A DNA stretch of 64,000 nucleotides, from assembly GCA_017395085.1 (NCBI GenBank), contig JAFPWF010000027.1, forward strand, positions 1-64,000, written 5' to 3'. This document shows positions 25,317 to 34,344 of this stretch, piece after piece. The DNA is from Oscillospiraceae bacterium (GTDB lineage: Bacteria > Bacillota > Clostridia > Oscillospirales > Oscillospiraceae). The notes under the pieces were generated by a model that was given only the letters and a program-made list of their open reading frames with translations, made no database searches and was not told the origin of the DNA. The position numbers and the translations under genes are program-made. How positions within the stretch are numbered: position 1 is the stretch's first letter; each line of letters opens with the position of its first letter.

Positions 25317-26047
25317 AACGTCTCGTTTTATCTTTCATCCTTTTCTCAGTGCTTCTGATGCCGAATTTCTGCGCATTTGCGGATCTGCAGAATACCGGTG
25401 GTGTCTTACAGTACTTCGATGAAAATGGCAGGCCTGCATCAGAGATTGGTATTGATGTTTCCTATTATAACAATCAAATCGACTGGCAGGCGTTAAAAGA
25501 TCAGGGGTTTGATTTTGCAATCATCCGCCTGGGCGGACGGGGCTGGGGAACCGGCAGAATGTACGGTGACAGGCTGACGCAGAGCTATCTGCGAGGCGCT
25601 CAAAATGCCGGCATTCAGATCGGAGCGTATTTTTATTCAACTGCCAGAAACCCTGCCGAAGCGAAAGAAGAAGCGCAGGCCGCACTGTATGAACTGAACG
25701 GGATCCCCCTGGATTATCCTCTGTTCATTGATATGGAGATTTCCGGTGATGATCCGAACGGCCGATCGGATACGCTGAGTCCTTCTGAACGTGCCTCGGT
25801 AATTGAAACGTTTTGCAGAACCGTTTCATCTGCCGGTTATCAGACAGGACTCTATGCGAGTGAGGGATATTGCCGCTTTAACCTGAACTATGAGGCAGTT
25901 GCTCAGTTTCCGCTGTGGCTGGCAAGTTATACGGTGGACAACCGTCTTCCGCAGTATATTGACGGATATGCCATGTGGCAGCAGACTGACTCGGCATATG
26001 CCGGCGGAATCGACGGACCGTTTGATCTCGATTTGCTTTTGCGTTGA
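25313..26047 (+). CDS. Secreted GH25 lysozyme-like muramidase
   Basis: A 244-residue protein with a signal peptide (MKRLVLSFILFSVLLMPNF then CAFA) followed by a GH25 (Chalaropsis-type) muramidase domain: GIDVSYYNNQIDW, FAIIRLGGRGWGTG, GAYFYS, FIDMEI (with the catalytic Asp-x-Glu) and the closing LWLASY and AMWQQTDS. It would cut peptidoglycan outside the membrane. GTG start overlapping the tyrS stop, with no clear ribosome binding site, so translation likely depends on tyrS. Confidence 0.9.
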   Translation: MKRLVLSFILFSVLLMPNFCAFADLQNTGGVLQYFDENGRPASEIGIDVSYYNNQIDWQALKDQGFDFAIIRLGGRGWGTGRMYGDRLTQSYLRGAQNAGIQIGAYFYSTARNPAEAKEEAQAALYELNGIPLDYPLFIDMEISGDDPNGRSDTLSPSERASVIETFCRTVSSAGYQTGLYASEGYCRFNLNYEAVAQFPLWLASYTVDNRLPQYIDGYAMWQQTDSAYAGGIDGPFDLDLLLR

Positions 26048-26076
26048 TGTATTCCGGTTCCCGGGGGGAGTTCAGA

Positions 26077-28005
26077 TTGAACAGGAAATATGATTCTTAT
26101 ATTCCATGGGCTGAAATGGAACTGTTTCACAATGGATCTTCCTGTGATGCCGGAAGGATATTCGGCTGCCACTGGGTACCGGATTTGCAAGAGTACAGAT
26201 TTCTGGTTTGGGCTCCGCATGCGAAACAGGTAAACCTTGTCGGTGATTTCAGCGGATGGAATCCCGAACCAATGGAGCGCTTGAGCGGCGGTGAGTGGTG
26301 CCTCTTCACGGCAAATGCCGTCGTCGGCCAATATTATAAGTATCTGGTCCAGTCAGCAGATGGATCTGCTGTTTACAAAGCAGATCCGTTTGCCGCTTTT
26401 TCGCAGTGTGGATCGGAAACTGCTTCCATCGTCTGGAACGGAGGCCACTATTGCTGGCATGATCAGCTGTATCTTCAGACCAGAGCAGAGAAAAACTTTC
26501 TCGTGGAACCGATGAGTATGTATGAGGTTCATCCCGGTTCCTGGCTTCATGGTGAGTGCACTTCGGAATATCGGAGCACTGCGGATGAACTCGCCTTATA
26601 TTGCATTGATATGGGATACACCCATGTGGAATTGCTTCCGCTTACGGAGTATCCCTATGACGAATCATGGGGATACCAGGTTACCGGCTATTATGCGCCT
26701 ACTTCACGTTACGGTGATCCGGATGATTTTAAATACTTCGTTGACAGGCTGCATGGTGCAGGAATCGGCGTTATCATGGACTGGGTCCCGGCTCATTTTC
26801 CGCGGGATGAACACGGCCTTTCCCGCTTTGACGGTACTCCGCTGTTTGAATGCAAAGAGGAAAGAATGTCGCAGCATCCTGAATGGGGTACCCTGATTTT
26901 TGATTATGGCTCTCCTGAGATTCAAAGCTTTCTTATCTCTTCTGCCTGCAGTTTTTTTGACGTATATCATATTGACGGAATACGGGTTGATGCGGTTTCC
27001 TCGATGCTGTACCTGAATTATGGCAGGAAAGACGGTGAATATACTCCGAACAGGGAAGGCGGTACGACAAATCTGGAGGCTGTAGACTTCCTGCGCAAGC
27101 TCAATACTGCAGTATTGACACGTTTCCCGGGAGCGATAACCATTGCGGAGGAATCAACGGCATTCCCGTTGATCACTGCTCCTCCGGATTGCGGCGGCCT
27201 CGGTTTTTGTCTGAAATGGGATATGGGTTTTATGCACGATACCCTGGAATATATGATGCTGGATCCGTATTTCAGACAATGGAATCATGACAAGCTGACA
27301 TTTTCCATGATCTACGCGTTTTCTGAGAACTTTGTTCTGGCATATTCCCATGATGAGGTCGTTCACGGAAAACGCTCCATGATCAGCAAAATGTACGGAG
27401 ACTACGATAACCGGTTTGCTTCACTCCGTGTTCTGTATGGTTATCAGTTTTCCCATCCCGGGAAAAAGCTGACCTTTATGGGGAACGAATTCGGTCAGTT
27501 TATTGAATGGAACCCGAATCAGCCGCTGGACTGGTTTCTTCTGGAATACCCGCGGCATCGGCAGCTGCAGGATTATCTGCGAGAATTGAATTTGTTGTAC
27601 CGCCGAAATCCTGCCATGTATCAGCGTGACAACACATGGGAAGGCTTTCAGTGGCTGAATGTGGATGATGCTCAGCGCAGTTCTGTTGCATACCTGAGAA
27701 CGGGGGAAAAGGATGCCGTCAGCCTGGTTTGTGTGATGAACTTTACGCCGGTAGAATATGAGGGTTTCGTGTTCGGGCTTCCCGGAATGGGGTACCTGAA
27801 AGAAATCCTGAACAGCGATAATCTCAGATTCGGCGGCGGCGGCAGCGGAAATCCCCGCAGAATCTGCGCGAAAAAACAGGCTTTTCAGCAGTATCCATAT
27901 TCCGCAGAAATCAGACTGCCCGCTCTCTCTGCTGTGTTTTTTGAATATCGCTCTGCGGAAGAGAAATACAGCAGGGTTCCGGCAGATCAAGTTATTGGAG
28001 CGTGA
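26077..28005 (+). CDS. glgB: 1,4-alpha-glucan (glycogen) branching enzyme
   Basis: GH13 enzyme that makes alpha-1,6 branches in glycogen. An N-terminal CBM48 domain (FLVWAPHAKQVNLVGDFSGW) precedes the barrel. The catalytic triad is D305 (GIRVDAV), E358 (AEES) and D426 (YSHDEVVHG); DESWGYQVTGYY and the final WNPNQPLDW are typical. Start TTG 26077, 6 bases after GGGGAG; earlier in-frame ATG/TTG codons are poorer. 642 residues. No glgC, glgA or glgP is in this window. Confidence 0.94.
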   Translation: MNRKYDSYIPWAEMELFHNGSSCDAGRIFGCHWVPDLQEYRFLVWAPHAKQVNLVGDFSGWNPEPMERLSGGEWCLFTANAVVGQYYKYLVQSADGSAVYKADPFAAFSQCGSETASIVWNGGHYCWHDQLYLQTRAEKNFLVEPMSMYEVHPGSWLHGECTSEYRSTADELALYCIDMGYTHVELLPLTEYPYDESWGYQVTGYYAPTSRYGDPDDFKYFVDRLHGAGIGVIMDWVPAHFPRDEHGLSRFDGTPLFECKEERMSQHPEWGTLIFDYGSPEIQSFLISSACSFFDVYHIDGIRVDAVSSMLYLNYGRKDGEYTPNREGGTTNLEAVDFLRKLNTAVLTRFPGAITIAEESTAFPLITAPPDCGGLGFCLKWDMGFMHDTLEYMMLDPYFRQWNHDKLTFSMIYAFSENFVLAYSHDEVVHGKRSMISKMYGDYDNRFASLRVLYGYQFSHPGKKLTFMGNEFGQFIEWNPNQPLDWFLLEYPRHRQLQDYLRELNLLYRRNPAMYQRDNTWEGFQWLNVDDAQRSSVAYLRTGEKDAVSLVCVMNFTPVEYEGFVFGLPGMGYLKEILNSDNLRFGGGGSGNPRRICAKKQAFQQYPYSAEIRLPALSAVFFEYRSAEEKYSRVPADQVIGA

Positions 28006-28009
28006 GGTT

Positions 28010-30334
28010 TTGAACCTGACACAGGTTATCAAATACGGCGGAAGCTATCAGGAGCATTGGAGTTCAGACTACAAGCTTTCCATACAGTATACCGGACAGA
28101 AAAGCGTCCTGCTGCAGTACAGCTCCGGATTATGGAAGCCTTTGGATGACTGCCTTCCTGATTTGCCGATGGCCGATTATTATTTTCAACAGGCTGCCAA
28201 TGCGGCAGTTGCCGTACGAAAATTTCTTGCATCCGGATTGATGCCGTCTGATTTGACACAGCTATGCCCGGTTCCATGCCAGGGACCGGTTTTTGCTGCC
28301 GAATGTATGAGAATTCTGATGGATGATTATGGGCTGCAGCTGGAAACGATATACCCGTATGTGGTTTCTGCCTGGGGGCGGGATCTTTCTGATTGGGAAT
28401 GTGATCAGCTCTCCGGACTTCAGCCGCGGACTTGCCGTTTACTGAAGCTGCTGCAGAAAAGTATGCAGGTAATCCCTCCTGTGCTGCATGATACCCGGTC
28501 CGCAAAGTTCAGGAAACCATACGGTGCGGTTCCCGCCGGTTCACGGGTTCATCTTGCAATTGAATCAAAAAGCTGTTGCATAAGAGCCGCAGAGCTTGAA
28601 GTATACGTTGATCAGCAGAAGGACATCTACCCGATGCTTCAAACGGAAACCGGTTGGGAAACCGATTTTTCAGCTTCCGATCAACCCGCGGCTTTATGGT
28701 ACCGTTTCCGCGTAAAACTGGAGAGCAGCGAATACTGGGTTGTTGCAGCCGAGGATGGGTTTCATGCAAAGCTTACCGAGGAACCCGGGGATGGCTTTCG
28801 GCTTACGGTATATAAGCCTGAATTCGATACTCCGAAGTGGTTTCAGCATGCTGTGCTGTATCAGGTGTTTCCTGACCGGTTTGGCTTTTCTGAGGACGAT
28901 ACGGCCGAGCGAGGAATCGCCTATCACAGAAAGATCGGACAGAACCCGGAACTGCATTCTTCTTTAGAGGAAGAAGTTCGATGGAAACCCCGCGGAAAAG
29001 AACCCAGTTATCTTCCGGATGATTTTTACGGCGGCACACTGAACGGGATTCGATATCGGCTTCCGTACCTGAAACAGCTGGGGATCACGTGCCTGTATTT
29101 AAACCCGATTTTTGAAGCTCGTTCCAATCATCGATATGACACTTCGGATTATTTGAGGATCGATCCGATTCTGGGCAGCAATCGTGATTTTGAATTGCTC
29201 TGCAAAGATGCGCGTTCCATGGGAATCCGGATCCTGTGCGATGGTGTGTTTTCTCATACCGGCGCAGACAGCATTTATTTCAACCGTGACGGACATTATC
29301 CGAATCCCGGAGCGTGTCAGAAGGAGCATTCCCCGTATGACAGCTGGTATGATTTCAAAAGCTTTCCGGATGATTATCGTTGCTGGTGGGGATTTCTGGA
29401 ATTGCCTGAAGTGGAAGAAACCGATCCGGGCTGGCAGGACTTCATCATCAGCGGAGAGAACTCTGTCCTGCGTCAATGGCTGCGGCGGGGTGCTGCCGGA
29501 TGGCGTCTGGATGTGGCGGACGAACTCCCGGATGATGTGCTGAATAAGATGCGTCAGGCTGTAAAATCAGAAAGCAGAGAGTATGTTCTGCTTGGTGAAG
29601 TCTGGGAAGACGCAGTGATCAAGGAAAGTTACGGAAAAAGGAGAAATTATGCTCTGGGCTGTTCTTTGGATTCCGTTATGAACTACCCGCTGCGGACTGC
29701 AGTACTCGATTTCCTGAGAAGCAAGACCTCGGCATACGATCTTTCAGCTTTTCTTACTTCACAGCGGATCAATTATCCGGAACCGTTGTATCTGTCCCTG
29801 ATGAATTTGCTTGGATCCCATGATGTGGAACGCCTTCTTACAGCTCTTGCAGTAAAAGAAAGCCTGAAAGAACTGAATCGAGACGAACAGCTGGCCCTGG
29901 AAGAATCCCTGTCAGACGAAGATCTGAGCAAAGCCGGCGATCTAGCGCGGCTTGCATACTCGATTATCTTCAGTATTCCCGGAGTACCCAGTATTTATTA
30001 CGGCGATGAGCTGGGTATGACGGGTACAAATGATCCTTTTAACCGCAGGCCCTACGGAATCCATGCGGAATCTGATCTTCGGGATTATCTCTCAAAGCTT
30101 ATTCTCCGCAGAAAGCAGCATCCGGCGCTGTGTTCCGAAAACGTGTTTTTCCTGGCGGCAAATCAGGATGTTCTTCTGATCCTGAGCCAGGATGCATCGG
30201 AAGCAGTTCTGACAGCGGTGAACCGGTCACCCGAGAGCAGACCATATGATCTGCAGGTGAACGGAGTATCGGCGAGTGGGGAATTATCTGCTTATGGTTG
30301 GGATACAAAGATTCTGTCCAAAAGCGCAAAATAA
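28010..30334 (+). CDS. GH13 alpha-glucan hydrolase with an uncharacterised N-terminal region
   Basis: A 774-residue intracellular protein; no signal peptide. Residues about 270-720 form a GH13 catalytic region: WFQHAVLYQVFPDRF, GITCLYLNPIFEA, and the triad D501 (GWRLDVADE), E530 (LLGEVWED) and D605 (GSHDVERLL). This is the pattern of neopullulanase/maltogenic amylase-like enzymes. Before it is a CBM34-like stretch (about 180-270) and an N-terminal part of about 170 residues I do not recognise. TTG start 9 bases after GGAG, 4 bases after glgB; a glycogen-debranching or maltodextrin role is inferred. Confidence 0.85.
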   Translation: MNLTQVIKYGGSYQEHWSSDYKLSIQYTGQKSVLLQYSSGLWKPLDDCLPDLPMADYYFQQAANAAVAVRKFLASGLMPSDLTQLCPVPCQGPVFAAECMRILMDDYGLQLETIYPYVVSAWGRDLSDWECDQLSGLQPRTCRLLKLLQKSMQVIPPVLHDTRSAKFRKPYGAVPAGSRVHLAIESKSCCIRAAELEVYVDQQKDIYPMLQTETGWETDFSASDQPAALWYRFRVKLESSEYWVVAAEDGFHAKLTEEPGDGFRLTVYKPEFDTPKWFQHAVLYQVFPDRFGFSEDDTAERGIAYHRKIGQNPELHSSLEEEVRWKPRGKEPSYLPDDFYGGTLNGIRYRLPYLKQLGITCLYLNPIFEARSNHRYDTSDYLRIDPILGSNRDFELLCKDARSMGIRILCDGVFSHTGADSIYFNRDGHYPNPGACQKEHSPYDSWYDFKSFPDDYRCWWGFLELPEVEETDPGWQDFIISGENSVLRQWLRRGAAGWRLDVADELPDDVLNKMRQAVKSESREYVLLGEVWEDAVIKESYGKRRNYALGCSLDSVMNYPLRTAVLDFLRSKTSAYDLSAFLTSQRINYPEPLYLSLMNLLGSHDVERLLTALAVKESLKELNRDEQLALEESLSDEDLSKAGDLARLAYSIIFSIPGVPSIYYGDELGMTGTNDPFNRRPYGIHAESDLRDYLSKLILRRKQHPALCSENVFFLAANQDVLLILSQDASEAVLTAVNRSPESRPYDLQVNGVSASGELSAYGWDTKILSKSAK

Positions 30335-30337
30335 GTC

Positions 30338-30366
30338 TTGCATTCTTTGATAAACTGTGATAAATT
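30338..30366 (+). promoter_or_regulatory. Promoter of rplS
   Basis: TTGCAT (30338-30343), a 17-base spacer and TAAATT (30361-30366) preceded by TGA. It starts just after the stop of the preceding gene. Confidence 0.7.
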
Positions 30367-30372
30367 ATTTAA

Positions 30373-30458
30373 GCTTGCGATTCGGCAGGTGTATTAAGGC
30401 GGTCCGCTGCTGTGTATTTGCTCCGGTATGAACGTCTATATCGTGAAAGGATTGGATT
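30373..30458 (+). ncRNA. Structured leader of rplS (L19 leader-like)
   Basis: An untranslated leader of about 85 bases precedes rplS. It contains GCGGTCCGCTGC, a compact self-complementary element. Its position and length agree with the L19 leader of Firmicutes, but I cannot align the consensus by eye. Confidence 0.4.
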
Positions 30459-30800
30459 ATGGATCTGGTCAAAATTCTGAGCGAACAGTATATGAAGCCG
30501 GAACTTCCGGAGATGAATGTCGGTGACACTGTTCGCGTCCTTGTCCGTGTAAAGGAAGGGAACCGTGAGCGTACCCAGGCTTTTGAAGGCACGATTATTG
30601 CCAAAAAGCATGGCGGTATCAATGAAACCATTACAGTGCGCCGTATTTCCTACGGTGTCGGCTGTGAAAAGGTTTTTCCGGTTCACTCACCCTCCATCGT
30701 GTCTGTCACGACTGTCCGCAAAGGTAAGGTTCGCCGGGCGAAGCTTTACTACCTGCGCGACCGTGTCGGCAAGAAGGCTAAGGTTAAGGAGCGCCTGTAA
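30459..30800 (+). CDS. rplS: Large ribosomal subunit protein bL19
   Basis: A 113-residue protein at the 30S-50S interface. Typical motifs: [28 protein letters not shown], quoted in part, [18 protein letters not shown] and the basic C-terminus [24 protein letters not shown] 7 bases after AAAGGA. Single gene between its own promoter and a strong terminator; the usual trmD/rimM/rpsP neighbours are not here. Confidence 0.97.
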   Translation: MDLVKILSEQYMKPELPEMNVGDTVRVLVRVKEGNRERTQAFEGTIIAKKHGGINETITVRRISYGVGCEKVFPVHSPSIVSVTTVRKGKVRRAKLYYLRDRVGKKAKVKERL

Positions 30801-30813
30801 TCGGCGCATGATG

Positions 30814-30852
30814 AATGGCGTCTTCACACAGAAGACGCCATTATCCTTTTTT
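30814..30852 (+). terminator. Terminator after rplS
   Basis: AATGGCGTCTTC (30814-30825) pairs fully with GAAGACGCCATT (30831-30842) around a 5-base loop, followed by ATCCTTTTTT. Confidence 0.88.
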
Positions 30853-30867
30853 GTGTAGGTGAGAACT

Positions 30868-32337
30868 GTGCCACTATCAAGAAAACGGTCCGGAATGCCG
30901 CTGCTCCTGATCACAATCCTCTTTGCGGTACAGCCGTGTCTGGACGTGCTGGCATTCTGGACAAAAAATGATACTGCAACTCCTGCCGGTTACATTCGGC
31001 TGGTCATTCTGGTTCTCCTGCCCCTGATTTCGTTTGTCGTTTCCGGGGAGAAAAAGAGGCAGCTGGCTTTCTATTCGATTGCCGGCGGCTTTTGTCTGCT
31101 TCATTGCCTGAACTGTTTCCGCAACGGATATATCAGCCCCGCATATGATATCCGATACCTGGCCAGTGTGATCCAGATGCCGGTTTTTACCGTCTGTTTT
31201 TTCACTCTCATTCATGATAATGATACCAAGGAGGCAGCTTTGCGCGGGGTTAAGGCCGCCGCTCTTTTGACGCTTCTGTTTTTTATCCTGGCCAGGATAA
31301 CCAGCACAGGGAATGTAACCTACGGAGAAGGCTTGGGGTACAGCGGCTGGGTAATTGATGAAAACCGTAACGCCAACAGTACGATTTTTGTGATTCTAGG
31401 CTGTTTCAGTATCTATTTCGCTCTGAACAGTTCGAAAAACACTTATCTCTTTCTGATCCCTCTGACAGTCGATATCGTCTATCTGGTTACCGGAACAAAA
31501 GGCTGTTATTTTTCGATTTTTGCCGTTTTTCTCTCCTACGGTGTCTATCTTCTGTATCAGAAATATGTTCTGAGAAAAGAATTGAAACGGACGGCGCTCA
31601 TCATTCTGACTGTTCTGGCAGTCTTTTCCGCTGTCATATATCCGTGGACTCCGCGCTATAAAGTTACCGAAGCTCAGAGAAAAACAGCAAGAGGAACTCA
31701 GGGTGAAATTGAGGCAACCCTGCTTGAAAAGGGTATTGATATTACCGATATGAGTCCGCAGGAACGGTTTGACAATCCTGTTGTAAAAGAAGTTTTTGAG
31801 TTCTACTATTGGAAATATCTTGGTGTTAAGCCTGACCTGATTGATCGGTTTACAATGGATCGAGTTTTGATGCAGTACAAGATGTCGACCAATGTAGCGA
31901 AGCTGATCGATGCGCGCGTTATGGAACGGAACTATGCGGACATGGTGTTTCAGGACAGCGATCTGCCGACAAAGATTGTCGGTTTTGAAGCGTCTGAAAT
32001 GGGCTTCGACGGGGTTTACGACCTCGAAAACGATTGGCATGCGGTCTTTTACTATTATGGATATCTAGGCTTTTTCCTGTATGTCGGTTTTGTGTTAACG
32101 ATTCTGTATCGCTGCCTTCTGGTTTTATGGAGGGATTCTTTCAAAACAATCACTTTGGAACAGTTCTGTTGTTTTCTGGTATTTATTCTGGTTATAGGGC
32201 TTGCACACTTTTCCGGTGCAACCTTGAGAAGACCGAATGTATCCATCTGGCTTTCGCTGATTCTCGCTCTCATGACATTATGTACGGAGGCAAAAGAGTA
32301 TGAAGCTCAGTATCATCGTACCGGCCTTCAATGCTGA
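30868..32337 (+). CDS. O-antigen ligase/polymerase-like membrane protein
   Basis: A 489-residue multi-pass protein (about 10 to 12 helices) with a long extracytoplasmic loop of about 110 residues before the last helices, the layout of Wzy/WaaL-type O-antigen ligases and polymerases. In a Gram-positive it would act on a capsular, teichoic or other surface polysaccharide. The start is taken as GTG 30868, placed after AGGTGA; GTG 30859 is also possible. It overlaps the next gene, a glycosyltransferase, by 38 bases. Substrate unknown. Confidence 0.7.
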   Translation: MPLSRKRSGMPLLLITILFAVQPCLDVLAFWTKNDTATPAGYIRLVILVLLPLISFVVSGEKKRQLAFYSIAGGFCLLHCLNCFRNGYISPAYDIRYLASVIQMPVFTVCFFTLIHDNDTKEAALRGVKAAALLTLLFFILARITSTGNVTYGEGLGYSGWVIDENRNANSTIFVILGCFSIYFALNSSKNTYLFLIPLTVDIVYLVTGTKGCYFSIFAVFLSYGVYLLYQKYVLRKELKRTALIILTVLAVFSAVIYPWTPRYKVTEAQRKTARGTQGEIEATLLEKGIDITDMSPQERFDNPVVKEVFEFYYWKYLGVKPDLIDRFTMDRVLMQYKMSTNVAKLIDARVMERNYADMVFQDSDLPTKIVGFEASEMGFDGVYDLENDWHAVFYYYGYLGFFLYVGFVLTILYRCLLVLWRDSFKTITLEQFCCFLVFILVIGLAHFSGATLRRPNVSIWLSLILALMTLCTEAKEYEAQYHRTGLQC

Positions 32338-33238
32338 AAAAACGATTCATCAGTGTCTTGATTCTATTCTGGCTCAGACCGTCCCGGAATTTGAACTGAT
32401 TGTCATTAACGACGGTTCTGCAGATTCTACGGAAGAAATTTTAAAAGACTACCTCAGCAGATACCCGGGTCTCCTTCGGTTTCAGACCGTTGAAAACGGG
32501 GGACAGGGGAGAGCACGGAATATAGCCCTTGACATGGCAAAAGGAGACTATATCGGTTTTGTTGACAGCGATGACTGGGTGGAACGGGATATGTTCCCGA
32601 AGTTGCTGCTGCTTGCAGAATCAGAGGACTGTGACATCGTTCACTGTGATGTGACTTCCCATTTTCCGGATGGCAGCACGGCGGCTGAGAAGGTTTATCG
32701 GCCTAACTGTCCGATTGCATCGGCCGGATTTGCAAATAATATGGTTTTCCGTCGCAGATTGCTGGAATCAATTCGCTTTCCGGAAGATAAACTCTGGTAT
32801 GAAGATACGGAATTTACAGCACGCTGTATTCACCGGGCCAAAAAAGAAGCGCATCTGAATGAGTCTCTTTATCATTACAGGCGAGGCCTTCCTTCAACTA
32901 TGAACAACCAGAATGCCATGAAGAATCTCGACATTCTGACCGTAATGGAGCATCTGGAGGATGAATTCCTCCCGGACGACAGGGATGATTTTGAATTTCT
33001 GGTGATCAATCATGTTCTCCTGGACGCCATGAACAGAGTACAGTCTATGGACGTGCCGGAAAAAAAAGACGTTTTGTGGCTGATGCGGGCTTATGTTCAT
33101 GAAAGAATTCCGCATCTGAAGCTATCGGAAAGTTACCGGAAGGAGAGCCGCAACAGAAGAATCATCATGATGATGCATTATGCCGGGCTTTCCGGGCTGG
33201 CGGAATTCATTCTGAACATGAAAAACGGACGGAATTAA
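32300..33238 (+). CDS. Family 2 glycosyltransferase
   Basis: A cytoplasmic GT2 enzyme of 312 residues. It has the GT-A start LSIIVPAFNAEKTIHQCLDSIL, VINDGSADST, NGGQGRARN, the DxD-like VDSDDWV and the ED acid in YEDTEF. The C-terminal 100 residues are helical without membrane segments. The ATG follows GGAGG by 9 bases within the end of the O-antigen-ligase-like gene, so both probably serve one surface glycan. The stop codon lies inside the terminator loop. Confidence 0.88.
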   Translation: MKLSIIVPAFNAEKTIHQCLDSILAQTVPEFELIVINDGSADSTEEILKDYLSRYPGLLRFQTVENGGQGRARNIALDMAKGDYIGFVDSDDWVERDMFPKLLLLAESEDCDIVHCDVTSHFPDGSTAAEKVYRPNCPIASAGFANNMVFRRRLLESIRFPEDKLWYEDTEFTARCIHRAKKEAHLNESLYHYRRGLPSTMNNQNAMKNLDILTVMEHLEDEFLPDDRDDFEFLVINHVLLDAMNRVQSMDVPEKKDVLWLMRAYVHERIPHLKLSESYRKESRNRRIIMMMHYAGLSGLAEFILNMKNGRN

Positions 33239-33250
33239 CCGTCCGTTTTT
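33221..33250. terminator. Terminator spanning the stop codon of the GT2 gene
   Basis: AAAAACGGACGG (33221-33232) pairs with CCGTCCGTTTTT (33239-33250). The 6-base loop contains the TAA stop. It also lies 16 bases from the end of the convergent minus-strand operon and can act in both directions. Confidence 0.88.
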
Positions 33251-33265
33251 CTGATGATAAAGGAT

Positions 33266-33685
33266 TTACATAAATTTAGGTTTTTGATTGTTTTGATTCG
33301 GAACAAAACCGACTTGAATCTCCGGACGAATTTCCTTTAAACGATCCAGTACCTGTTCGGCATCTGATTCATCGTTAAAAATCAGATTGGCAAATTCACG
33401 ATCCTCATGAACCAGAATCAGCCTGTAGTAATAATAAGCCGGGCTGTCATCCGGCTGGCACTCACTGATCCGGATAAAACTACGGTCAATATAGTCATAG
33501 GGGACATAATAGTCTTTGCCGAGGTCGCGATAGTAGAAAGCAAGTTTGCCTACCTTTGCGCGTGGCTGCTTTCGGAGTCCCTGATGGCCGTACGGATCTG
33601 CCGATTCGTGATCCTGAAGCATAGGTCCGTCGGTAACGATACGTTTATCCGTACCGCGGAGCTTCAGCTTTCCATAACCAAACAT
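33266..33685 (-). CDS. Protein of unknown function
   Basis: A 139-residue soluble protein beginning MFGYGKLKLRGTDKR, rich in tyrosine and charged residues (AKVGKLAFYYRDLGKDYYVPYDYIDR, quoted in part as YYVPYDYIDR). It looks like a small alpha/beta domain. No family recognised. The start is the ATG that overlaps the PAP2 stop (TGATG) with AAGGAG about 13 bases upstream; a longer frame is open but lies inside the PAP2 gene. It is last in the moxR operon. Confidence 0.7.
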   Translation of the reverse strand: MFGYGKLKLRGTDKRIVTDGPMLQDHESADPYGHQGLRKQPRAKVGKLAFYYRDLGKDYYVPYDYIDRSFIRISECQPDDSPAYYYYRLILVHEDREFANLIFNDESDAEQVLDRLKEIRPEIQVGFVPNQNNQKPKFM

Positions 33686-34326
33686 CAGAGGTGCGCTCCT
33701 TTCACACGGGAACGGGAAAGGCTCCAGGAATACCATCTGGAATTGCTTGGAATACCGCAGGCAATCAACACACCGATTAACCCTGCTATGGTACCGGTAA
33801 TCATTCCACCCAGCACATCGGAAGGATAATGTACGACAAGATAGATTCTTGAAATACCCATTAAAATACCGAAACACAGCGCCAGCCAGGACCAGTTTTT
33901 CCGCCCGAGAACAAAAACCGGAATCATGGTTGCGAACGCGGCATTGGTATGACCGCTGGGAAAACTGAAATCACTCTCAACATGGCTGCCGAGAAGCACC
34001 CAAAGCGGATAGTAAAACCCGTTGACATCTGCATAAGGACGCGGTCTTGCGATGACAACCTTCAGCCACACGTTCACGGCGATTGCGCCGATTGCAAGGC
34101 CGATTGCCATAGCCGTGCCGAATCGTCTTGTAGGACGGATAAAGAGAAGCACAAGAGACAGAAAAATTAAAAAGATTCCGCCCTTGCCGAGAATGGAAAT
34201 GAATTCCATAAAAGGCGTCATCCAGGCTCCGCACAAATCATAAATGCCGTGCACAGCAGCGGTAACAGACTGATCGAAAACAGAAAAAACGGTATTCAGC
34301 CAGGCGGCAGCGGCAGTCATAGTCAT
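33685..34326 (-). CDS. PAP2-family membrane phosphatase
   Basis: A 213-residue protein with about five membrane helices and all three PAP2 motifs: KVVIARPRP, PSGH and SRIYLVVHYPSDV. Members dephosphorylate lipid phosphates such as undecaprenyl pyrophosphate (BcrC-like) or phosphatidic acid; substrate not decided by sequence. ATG 8 bases after GGAAGGAG. It lies 18 bases after the transglutaminase gene and overlaps the next gene by one base. Confidence 0.88.
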   Translation of the reverse strand: MTMTAAAAWLNTVFSVFDQSVTAAVHGIYDLCGAWMTPFMEFISILGKGGIFLIFLSLVLLFIRPTRRFGTAMAIGLAIGAIAVNVWLKVVIARPRPYADVNGFYYPLWVLLGSHVESDFSFPSGHTNAAFATMIPVFVLGRKNWSWLALCFGILMGISRIYLVVHYPSDVLGGMITGTIAGLIGVLIACGIPSNSRWYSWSLSRSRVKGAHL

Positions 34327-34344
34327 AAGTGATACTCCTTCCTG

